Below are positions 1 to 6,203 of a stretch of DNA of 9,782 bases, one piece after another. The position numbers and the translations under genes are program-made. Location: positions 1-9,782 of the forward strand of contig JALSQC010000253.1 of assembly GCA_026985625.1 (NCBI GenBank). The letters run 5' to 3'. Numbering within the stretch: position 1 is the stretch's first letter; every line of letters starts with the position of its first letter. This DNA comes from Bacteroidales bacterium. GTDB taxonomy: Bacteria > Bacteroidota > Bacteroidia > Bacteroidales > JAFGXI01. The notes under the pieces were generated by a model. That model saw only the letters and a list, made by a program, of their open reading frames with translations, did no database searches and had not been told where the DNA came from.

Positions 1-133
1 AAAAAATATTTTTTCAAATATACATTAAAAAGATAATGTTTGTAATTATTTAAAAAAATAATTAAAATTGATAGTAAAAAATAATTAAAATAAATATTTT
101 TACATATTAAAAATAAAAAAACAATTTAAAACA
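1..133. other. AT-rich non-coding leader upstream of the transaldolase gene
   Basis: The stretch is almost wholly A and T with stops in all frames, and I see no partial gene entering from the left edge. It contains a 16-nt direct repeat (53-68 and 76-91). The nearest things to a Bacteroidota -7 box (TAnnTTTG) are imperfect: TAATGTTTG at 34-42, with one extra spacer base, and TACATATT at 101-108, about 25 nt before the start codon. Either could drive the cluster, but neither is convincing. The upstream neighbour lies outside the window. Confidence 0.5.
53..91. repeat. 16-nt direct repeat, two copies 23 nt apart
   Basis: AAAAAATAATTAAAAT occurs at 53-68 and again at 76-91, separated by TGATAGT. 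The unit is purely A/T in a purely A/T neighbourhood, so it may be simple-sequence drift or a local duplication rather than a binding site. It lies between the two weak -7 candidates of this leader. Confidence 0.5.
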
Positions 134-790
134 ATGAAATTTTTTATTGATACGGCAAATCTTGCACAAATAAGAGAAGCTCAAGAATTAGGAATTCTTG
201 ACGGAGTAACAACAAACCCTTCGTTAATGGCTAAAGAAGGAATAAAAGGCGAAGAAAATATTTTAAAACATTACAAAGACATTTGTGAAATTGTTGATGG
301 ACATGTTAGTGCCGAAGTAATTTCTACAGAATTTAACGGAATGATATCCGAAGGCGAAAAATTAGCAGCTTTACATCCGCAAATAGTTGTTAAAATACCG
401 GCAACAAAAGATGGTATAAAAGCAATTAAATATTTTTCCGATAACGGAATTAACACAAATTGCACATTAGTTTTTTCGGTAGGACAAGCTCTTTTGGCTG
501 CAAAAGCGGGAGCAACTTACGTTTCGCCGTTTGTTGGCAGATTAGACGATATATCTAACGATGGAGTTGAGCTTATCGAACAAATAGTTTATTTATACAA
601 AACATATAATTTCGAAACACAAGTTTTAGCAGCATCGATACGTCATACAATGCATATAATTCAATGTGCCGAGGTAGGAGCCGATGTAGCAACCTGTCCG
701 CTAAATGCAATATTAGGATTATTAAAACACCCACTTACCGACTCGGGATTACAAAAATTTTTAGACGACTATAAAAAAGTAAACGGATAA
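134..790 (+). CDS. Transaldolase, TalC/fructose-6-phosphate aldolase-like (MipB) family
   Basis: Predicted cytoplasmic class I aldolase of the short transaldolase family. It would transfer dihydroxyacetone units between sugar phosphates in the non-oxidative pentose phosphate pathway. Its 218 residues match the usual length of about 215-220 for this TIM-barrel subfamily. Visible motifs are the N-terminal FIDTA, GVTTNPSL (24-31) and VVKIPAT (85-91), where K87 is the Schiff-base lysine. In E. coli fructose-6-phosphate aldolase, Gln59 and Tyr131 mark aldolase chemistry, while true transaldolases have Glu and Phe there. Here the equivalents by eye are E61 and F133 (SPFVGR), so transaldolase activity is favoured over free-dihydroxyacetone aldolase activity. 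The ATG at 134 follows an A-rich leader and gives the full FIDTA start. Its TAA shares one base with the next gene's ATG, suggesting translational coupling. The family is near certain; the reaction preference is inferred. Confidence 0.93.
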   Translation: MKFFIDTANLAQIREAQELGILDGVTTNPSLMAKEGIKGEENILKHYKDICEIVDGHVSAEVISTEFNGMISEGEKLAALHPQIVVKIPATKDGIKAIKYFSDNGINTNCTLVFSVGQALLAAKAGATYVSPFVGRLDDISNDGVELIEQIVYLYKTYNFETQVLAASIRHTMHIIQCAEVGADVATCPLNAILGLLKHPLTDSGLQKFLDDYKKVNG

Positions 791-1401
791 TGTTTATTAA
801 AATATATTCGCAAAACCCTAATCAAAAAGACATTCTAAAAGCTGTTAAAATTTTAGAAAAAGGAGGAATAATAATTTATCCTACCGATACAGTTTACGGT
901 ATAGGTTGCGATATATATAATCAAAAAGGAATAGAGCAAATATCAAAAATAAAAAATATTAAACCCGGAAAAGCAAACTTTTCATTTATTTGTTACGACA
1001 TAAGTCATGTATCGGAATTTACAAAACCCGTTGATAACGATATATTTAAAATGATGAAGAAAAACCTACCCGGACCATTTACTTTTATCTTAAAAGCAAA
1101 CAATAAAGTTCCAAAATTTTTTAAATCAAAAAAAAATACCGTAGGCATAAGAATACCCGATAATAATATTATTCGAGAGATAGTTAAGGAATTAGGACAC
1201 CCCATATTAACAACATCATTAAAAGATGACGACGAAATTATAGAATACACAACCGACCCCGAACTTATAAACGAAAAATTTAAAGATAAAGTTGATTTAA
1301 TAATAGATGGAGGTTACGGGGGAAATATAGCCTCAACAATAGTAGATTGCTCTAATAACGAAATTAAAATAATAAGAGAAGGAAAAGGAGAATTAATTTA
1401 A
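790..1401 (+). CDS. YrdC-fold protein of the YciO subfamily (Sua5/YciO/YrdC)
   Basis: A 203-residue single-domain YrdC-fold protein, probably cytoplasmic. The family signature PTDTVYGIG is at 31-39, followed by NLPGPFTFIL (92-101), GIRIPD (119-124) and STIVD (182-186). Family members Sua5/TsaC make threonylcarbamoyl-AMP for the t6A modification of tRNA. The stretch from about 63 to 125 (FSFICYDIS, then NKVPKFFKSKK) reads much more like E. coli YciO than YrdC or Sua5, and the KxR-type motif typical of the synthases is not obvious. Automated pipelines would probably call it L-threonylcarbamoyladenylate synthase; I would keep it at YciO-like, with the in vivo role uncertain. There is no C-terminal Sua5 domain. 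The start codon overlaps the transaldolase stop (TAATG), and purL begins 6 nt after the stop, so it sits inside a packed operon. Confidence 0.88.
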   Translation: MFIKIYSQNPNQKDILKAVKILEKGGIIIYPTDTVYGIGCDIYNQKGIEQISKIKNIKPGKANFSFICYDISHVSEFTKPVDNDIFKMMKKNLPGPFTFILKANNKVPKFFKSKKNTVGIRIPDNNIIREIVKELGHPILTTSLKDDDEIIEYTTDPELINEKFKDKVDLIIDGGYGGNIASTIVDCSNNEIKIIREGKGELI

Positions 1402-1407
1402 AAAAAA

Positions 1408-3630
1408 ATGTCAAAAGAAATAACATATAAAACAGCAGAACAATTAGGATTAAACCAAGAAGAGTTTAATCAAATAATTAAAATTTTAGGACGCACTCCA
1501 AATTTTACCGAATTAAGTATTTTTTCGGTAATGTGGTCGGAACATGCATCGTATAAAAACTCAATAAAATGGCTAAAAACTTTACCTCGCGAGGGAGAGC
1601 AATTACTTGTTGAAGCAGGCGAAGAAAATGCCGGATTAGTAGATATAGGCAATAATATGGCATGTGCTTTTAAAATAGAATCGCATAATCATCCATCGGC
1701 AGTAGAACCTTATCAAGGAGCAGCTACCGGTGTAGGAGGAATAAATCGCGATATTTTTACTATGGGAGCACGTCCTATTGCTCAATTAAACTCGTTACGT
1801 TTTGGAAATATAAAACTCGATAAAACAAAATGGTTACTTAAAGGTGTTGTTAAAGGAATAGCCGATTATGGTAATGCTTTTGGAGTTCCGGTTGTTGCCG
1901 GAGAAACTTTTTTTGACGAAAGTTACAATACAAATCCTTTAGTAAATGCAATGTCGGTAGGTGTATTAGAAAAAGGAAAAATGATATCGGCAATATCAAA
2001 AGGCGAAGGTAATCCGGTTTATATAGTAGGTTCGTCAACAGGTAAAGACGGAATACACGGAGCAACATTTGCATCTGCTGATTTAAACGAAAATTCTGCC
2101 GACGATTTACCTTCGGTTCAAGTAGGAGATCCTTTTCAAGAAAAACTTTTGTTAGAAGCCACTCTTGAACTTGCAAAAACCGATGCTATTGTAGGCATGC
2201 AAGACATGGGAGCTGCAGGTATTATTTGCTCTACATCAGAAATGTCAGAAAAAGGAAAATCCGGAATGAAAATATATCTCGATAAAGTTCCGTTGCGACA
2301 AAAAAATATGGAACCTTTTGAGATTCTTTTATCCGAATCGCAAGAACGAATGTTAGTTGTTGTAAAAAAAGGAAAAGAAAAAATAGTAGAAGATATTTTT
2401 GATAAATGGGATTTAAACTGCAAAATTATAGGAGAAGTTACAAACCAAGACAAGTTAGAGTTTTATATGAACAATAAACTTGTTGCCGAAGTTCCCGCAT
2501 CGGTTCTTGTGCTTGGAGGAGGAGCCCCTGTTTACGAACGCGAATATAAAGAACCCGCATATTACAAAGAATATAAAAAATTTAATATTAACGACGTTCC
2601 AGTTCCCGACGATTTAAAACAAGTTGCTATTGATTTAATCCGTAACCCTAATATTGCATCAAAAAAATGGATAGTAGAACAATATGATACAATGGTAGGA
2701 ACACGAAATATGGAAACAAATTTTCCATCGGATGCAGGAATTGTTAATATTAAAGATACCGATAAAGCCTTGTCGCTTACTGTTGATTGTAACGCAAGAT
2801 ATGTAAAAGCCGACCCCGAAAAAGGAACATCTATTGCAGTTGCCGAGGCAGCACGAAACATTGTTTGTTCGGGAGGTAAACCACTTGCTATTACAAATTG
2901 TTTAAATTTTGGAAATCCTTATAATCCCGAAGCTTTTTGGCAATTTGTAGGAGCAATTAAAGGAATGGGTGCTGCTTGTAAAAAGTTTAATACACCGGTT
3001 ACCGGAGGAAATGTTAGTTTTTATAATCAAACACAAATTAAAGGAAAAATCGAACCCGTTTTACCAACTCCAACAATAGGAATGTTAGGATTAACCGAAA
3101 AGCAAAATAAAATGTCTATGGCTTTTCAGCATAAAGGAAGTATGATTTTTTTAATAGGAGAATCTAAAAACGATATATCGTCGTCGGAATATTTGGTATC
3201 GATACATAAAATTAAAGAATCGCCGGCTCCATATTTTAATATAGACGAAGAATATAAAGTGCAAGATGTTACACAAAAATTAATACAAAATAAACTAATT
3301 TGTTCTGCACACGATGTTTCCGATGGAGGATTATTTATAACACTTCTAGAATCGGCAATAATTAACGATTTGGGATTTGATATAACAAGCGATGCCGAGG
3401 TTAGATTAGACGCTTTTCTTTTTGGCGAGGCTCAAGGCAGGATAGTTGTTAGTGTTTTACCAAAAAACGAAGACAAATTTATAGATTTTATGATAAAAGA
3501 AAACGTTCCTTTCTCGACATTAGGACATGTAACAAAAGACCAAATAAGAATAGACGATGAATCGTTCGGATTTATAAAAGACCTTAAAAAAGAATATTTT
3601 ACAACTTTAGAAAAACTTATAAATAAATAA
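1408..3630 (+). CDS. purL: Phosphoribosylformylglycinamidine synthase, small-type PurL subunit
   Basis: Fourth step of purine synthesis: ATP-dependent conversion of FGAR to FGAM with ammonia. At 740 residues this is the small PurL, which lacks the glutaminase domain and normally works with PurQ (glutaminase) and PurS (bridge). Neither partner gene is in the window. The protein shows the expected pair of AIRS-like halves. The first half has MWSEHASYK (42-50), ESHNHPSAVEPYQGAATGVGG (91-111) and GKDGIHGATFAS (212-223). The second has VTGGNVSFYN (531-540) and SAHDVSDGGL (633-642). The commonest form of the first motif is EHCSYK; here the Cys is Ala (A47), while the conserved His46 is kept. The reading frame is intact from end to end. 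It follows the YciO-like gene by 6 nt of A, and the next gene starts 3 nt after its stop. Confidence 0.97.
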   Translation: MSKEITYKTAEQLGLNQEEFNQIIKILGRTPNFTELSIFSVMWSEHASYKNSIKWLKTLPREGEQLLVEAGEENAGLVDIGNNMACAFKIESHNHPSAVEPYQGAATGVGGINRDIFTMGARPIAQLNSLRFGNIKLDKTKWLLKGVVKGIADYGNAFGVPVVAGETFFDESYNTNPLVNAMSVGVLEKGKMISAISKGEGNPVYIVGSSTGKDGIHGATFASADLNENSADDLPSVQVGDPFQEKLLLEATLELAKTDAIVGMQDMGAAGIICSTSEMSEKGKSGMKIYLDKVPLRQKNMEPFEILLSESQERMLVVVKKGKEKIVEDIFDKWDLNCKIIGEVTNQDKLEFYMNNKLVAEVPASVLVLGGGAPVYEREYKEPAYYKEYKKFNINDVPVPDDLKQVAIDLIRNPNIASKKWIVEQYDTMVGTRNMETNFPSDAGIVNIKDTDKALSLTVDCNARYVKADPEKGTSIAVAEAARNIVCSGGKPLAITNCLNFGNPYNPEAFWQFVGAIKGMGAACKKFNTPVTGGNVSFYNQTQIKGKIEPVLPTPTIGMLGLTEKQNKMSMAFQHKGSMIFLIGESKNDISSSEYLVSIHKIKESPAPYFNIDEEYKVQDVTQKLIQNKLICSAHDVSDGGLFITLLESAIINDLGFDITSDAEVRLDAFLFGEAQGRIVVSVLPKNEDKFIDFMIKENVPFSTLGHVTKDQIRIDDESFGFIKDLKKEYFTTLEKLINK

Positions 3631-3633
3631 AAA

Positions 3634-4356
3634 TTGATAGTAAAACCTTATGATAATGACGAGGCAACTAAAAAAACTTTAGTTGCCTTAATGTTTGATA
3701 ATATCTCGCGAAAATATGATTTTTTAAATCATTTTTTATCGTTGGGAATAGATAAAATTTGGCGAAAAAAAGCAATAAAAATGCTTAACGAATATAAAAA
3801 TGCAAATATTTTGGACGTGGCAACAGGAACAGGCGATTTTGCAATAGCAGCACTAAAACTTAATCCCAAAAAAGTTATAGGAATTGATATATCAAAAGGA
3901 ATGTTAAAATATGGAAACATAAAAATAGCAAAAAAAAATATATCAAACATAACATTACAATATGGTGATTCAGAAAATATGGATTTTGACGATAAATCTT
4001 TTGATGTTATTACCGTAGGTTTTGGTGTTAGAAATTTCGAAAATCTCGAAAAAGGATTAAAAGAGTTTTATAGAGTTTTAAATGATAATGGAGCAGCAGC
4101 AATTCTTGAGTTTTCGAAACCACGAAAATTTCCGGTAAAACAATTATATAAATTTTATTTTAATAATATTTTGCCATTTCTTGGAAAATTGTTTTCTAAA
4201 GACAAATCGGCTTATACTTATCTGCCTAAATCGGTTGAAGCTTTTCCCGAAGGCAAAGAATTTATTGATATTTTAAAAAAAACAGGATTTAAAAAAATTA
4301 TCGAAAAACGCTTAGCTTTCGGTATAGCAAGTATTTATTTTGCAAAAAAAAAATAA
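3634..4356 (+). CDS. menG: Demethylmenaquinone methyltransferase (UbiE/MenG), TTG start
   Basis: SAM-dependent C-methyltransferase for the last step of menaquinone synthesis. UbiE homologues can also methylate ubiquinone precursors, but a Bacteroidota host implies menaquinone only. Its 240 residues match the family. Both UbiE signatures are visible: YDFLNHFLSLGIDKIWRK (28-45) and VRNFENLEKGLKEFYRVL (132-149). SAM motif I is DVATGTGDF (61-69). The start is TTG at 3634. There is no upstream in-frame ATG, because the purL stop at 3628-3630 is in the same frame. The next in-frame ATG, at 3691, would remove 19 residues, including the KPYDNDEATKK segment that resembles the N-terminus of Bacteroidota homologues as I recall them. 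The 3-nt gap to purL suggests translational coupling or reinitiation. The gene ends in a 10-A run (4344-4353) encoding the terminal lysines. Confidence 0.95.
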   Translation: MIVKPYDNDEATKKTLVALMFDNISRKYDFLNHFLSLGIDKIWRKKAIKMLNEYKNANILDVATGTGDFAIAALKLNPKKVIGIDISKGMLKYGNIKIAKKNISNITLQYGDSENMDFDDKSFDVITVGFGVRNFENLEKGLKEFYRVLNDNGAAAILEFSKPRKFPVKQLYKFYFNNILPFLGKLFSKDKSAYTYLPKSVEAFPEGKEFIDILKKTGFKKIIEKRLAFGIASIYFAKKK

Positions 4357-4379
4357 TTTTATATTTTAAAAATATAAAA
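4357..4379. repeat. Perfect AT-only palindrome (11-nt arms, 1-nt centre) between menG and the prolyl isomerase gene
   Basis: TTTTATATTTT at 4357-4367 is the exact reverse complement of AAAATATAAAA at 4369-4379, around a single central A. It starts on the base after the menG stop. As RNA it could form a hairpin of about 9 A-U pairs, but it has no G/C and no following T tract, so it is a poor terminator. TATATTTT (4360-4367) is one mismatch from the -7 box TAnnTTTG and lies about 22 nt before the next ATG, so the element may instead be a weak promoter or a protein-binding site. Confidence 0.55.
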
Positions 4380-4389
4380 CAATAAATAT

Positions 4390-5235
4390 ATGAAAACATC
4401 TAAAATTTTACTAAACACGATATTAATATTTGTTGTGTTAACAATATTCTCGTTTACAACAAATAAAAGTTTAAAAAAACAACACGAAGTAAAAATTACA
4501 ACCGATTATGGCGATATAATAATAAAATTATATAACGAAACTCCAAAACATCGCGATAATTTTTTAAAACTTGTAAAACAAAATTTTTACGATAGCACCT
4601 TATTTCATAGGGTAATTAAAGATTTTATGATACAAGGCGGAGATCCTGAATCAAAAAATGCACCTGCCGGAAAACTACTTGGCAATGGTGGCCCCGGATA
4701 TACTATTCCTGCCGAGATTAATCCTAAATTATATCATAAACGAGGAGTAATAGCAGCAGCACGAGAGGGCGATAATGTAAACCCCGAAAGAGCATCATCG
4801 GGTTCTCAATTTTATATTGTATGGGGAAAAACATTTACAAGTCAGCAATTAAAAAATTTCGAAAAACAAATATATTATACCAACAGACAACTTTTTACAA
4901 TGAATTTTATGAATAATCCTAAAAACAAAAATATACGAGATAAATTAGATTCGTTAAAATTATCGGGAAATACAAAAGAATTTCAGAACTATGCAATAAA
5001 AATACAGGAACAAATAAATACAGATTTTAACAAATTACCACAATTTAAGTTCTCGGCAGAACAAATAAAAACTTACGAAACCATAGGAGGAACACCTCAC
5101 CTCGATGGTAGTTATACAGTATTTGGCGAGGTTGTTAAAGGTTTAGATGTAGTAAAAAAAATAATTAATCAACCAACCGATAAAAATAACAGACCTTTAA
5201 AAGATATTAAAATGAGCATGAAAATTATAAAATAA
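4390..5235 (+). CDS. Exported cyclophilin-type peptidyl-prolyl cis-trans isomerase with an internal insertion
   Basis: Cyclophilin-fold prolyl isomerase, probably acting in protein folding in the periplasm. An N-terminal hydrophobic stretch at about 6-22 is a signal peptide or membrane anchor; there is no lipobox cysteine. The cyclophilin domain starts near residue 33. It keeps the catalytic core FHRVIKDFMIQGGD (72-85) with the key arginine R74, the glycine-rich NGGPGYTIPAE (99-109) and SGSQFYI (137-143). It resumes with PHLDGSYTVFGEVVKGLDVV (236-255). Residues of about 146-233 form a charged insertion, rich in Asn, Lys and Tyr, between the SGSQFYI strand and the LDG segment; it explains 281 residues rather than the usual 160-200 or so. 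The position of the cyclosporin-contact Trp of human CypA is His237, so cyclosporin insensitivity is likely (inference). It follows menG after 33 nt and precedes a separate promoter. Confidence 0.95.
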   Translation: MKTSKILLNTILIFVVLTIFSFTTNKSLKKQHEVKITTDYGDIIIKLYNETPKHRDNFLKLVKQNFYDSTLFHRVIKDFMIQGGDPESKNAPAGKLLGNGGPGYTIPAEINPKLYHKRGVIAAAREGDNVNPERASSGSQFYIVWGKTFTSQQLKNFEKQIYYTNRQLFTMNFMNNPKNKNIRDKLDSLKLSGNTKEFQNYAIKIQEQINTDFNKLPQFKFSAEQIKTYETIGGTPHLDGSYTVFGEVVKGLDVVKKIINQPTDKNNRPLKDIKMSMKIIK

Positions 5236-5267
5236 TTTTATAACATCTAATAAATATTTTACATTTG
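5236..5267 (+). promoter_or_regulatory. Bacteroidota-type promoter for the coiled-coil/outer-membrane gene pair
   Basis: TACATTTG at 5260-5267 matches the Bacteroidota -7 consensus TAnnTTTG exactly. TTTT at 5236-5239 lies 20 nt upstream, at the usual distance for the -33 element (consensus TTTG, so one mismatch). Transcription would start near 5272-5275, leaving a leader of only about 10 A-rich bases before the ATG at 5282. The box lies between the isomerase stop (5235) and that start. Confidence 0.6.
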
Positions 5268-5281
5268 CAAAAAAAATAAAA

Positions 5282-6196
5282 ATGAGCAACGAACAAAATA
5301 TACAAGATATATCAAATCAAAAATCAGGAAAAGGAGCATATATAACAATTATTGTTATACTATTTATATCGGTAATGGTTTTAGGTTGGTTGTATTATCA
5401 AGAAACACAAAAAGCAAAAAATGTTGTTATAAAATTAAATAAAACTACAAACGAAAAAGAAGAAGTAAATAACCAGTTAAACGAGTTGTTAACACAATAC
5501 GACGATTTAAAAACAAATAATGTAGAACTAAATGCAAAATTAGACTCACAAAAAGTTAAAATCCAACAAATGATTGAGGATTTAAAAAAAGTAAAAGCTA
5601 CAAATCGTTGGAAAATAAACGAGTATAAAAAAGAACTAAAAACTCTTCGCGAGATAATGAAAAGTTACATTGTGCAAATAGACTCGCTAAATACTCGAAA
5701 TAAAATACTAACAACCGAAAACATAAAAGTAAAACAACAATTTAATAATCAGAAAAAGAAAAATATAGAATTATCAAAGAACAACGAGGAATTAACAAAT
5801 GTTGTTTCTGTTGCAAAAAAAATAACACTTAGAGGTCTTACTGCAACACCAATTAATAAAAGGTCAAAGCCCGTAAAAAAATTAAAAAAATTAAAAAAAA
5901 TAAAAGTTTGTTTTACCTTAATGGAAAACAAAGTTGCCGAAGCCGGAAAACGATACGTTTACATAAGAATTGCACGTCCCGATGAGATAGTTTTTTCTCA
6001 TGGCGAGAATCAATTATTCGATTACAAGGGCAATAAAATAGTTTATACCGAAAAACGCGAAATAGATTATCAAAACAAAGATTTATCGACTTGCGTTTAT
6101 TGGAAAAAAGATCAAGACCTTATACCCGGAAAATATTTTGTCGATGTTTTTATAGATGGCGAAAATATAGGAACAACCTATTTTTCGTTAAAATAA
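5282..6196 (+). CDS. Single-pass membrane protein with long coiled coil and C-terminal beta domain (conserved Bacteroidota type, function unknown)
   Basis: A 304-residue protein I cannot assign to a named function. It has a short polar N-terminus (1-18), one transmembrane helix (about 20-38), then a Lys/Glu/Asn/Leu-rich coiled coil (about 42-178). A very basic linker follows (193-208, KKLKKLKKIK), and then a C-terminal domain (about 209-304) whose alternating hydrophobic pattern suggests a beta sandwich (CFTLMENK, RYVYIRIARPDE, GKYFVDVFIDG). That domain holds the protein's only two cysteines, C210 and C271. If the domain is periplasmic they could form a disulfide; however, basic residues flank both ends of the helix, so orientation is not settled by charge. 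I recall similar coiled-coil proteins in other Bacteroidota, without a confirmed role. It has its own promoter and lies 7 nt before the Wzi/RemB-like gene, so the two are probably co-expressed. Generic 'chromosome segregation SMC' labels would reflect only the coiled coil. Confidence 0.85.
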   Translation: MSNEQNIQDISNQKSGKGAYITIIVILFISVMVLGWLYYQETQKAKNVVIKLNKTTNEKEEVNNQLNELLTQYDDLKTNNVELNAKLDSQKVKIQQMIEDLKKVKATNRWKINEYKKELKTLREIMKSYIVQIDSLNTRNKILTTENIKVKQQFNNQKKKNIELSKNNEELTNVVSVAKKITLRGLTATPINKRSKPVKKLKKLKKIKVCFTLMENKVAEAGKRYVYIRIARPDEIVFSHGENQLFDYKGNKIVYTEKREIDYQNKDLSTCVYWKKDQDLIPGKYFVDVFIDGENIGTTYFSLK

Positions 6197-6203
6197 AACG
6201 CTT

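Noticed and set aside
64..79. 16-nt string AAAATTGATAGTAAAA shared with 3630-3645 at the menG start
   Set aside because: With this base composition about one exact 16-nt match is expected by chance in a window this size, and flanking bases do not extend the similarity.
271..465. Open frame antisense to the transaldolase gene
   Set aside because: It lies wholly inside a well-recognised gene and has no coherent domain. The same applies to the antisense frames at 1005-1250, 1470-1652, 1850-2176, 2136-2453, 2562-2861, 3729-3950, 5749-5931 and 8496-8687.
1385..1390. AAGGAG resembling a Shine-Dalgarno sequence before purL
   Set aside because: It is 17 nt from the purL ATG, too far to act, and lies in the coding end of the preceding gene (codons for EGKGEL). 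No other start in the window has such a site.
5876..5902. Tandem A/T repeat inside the coiled-coil gene, considered as a microsatellite
   Set aside because: It is explained by the Lys-Leu-Lys-Lys basic linker encoded with AAA and TTA codons, which are preferred throughout the window.
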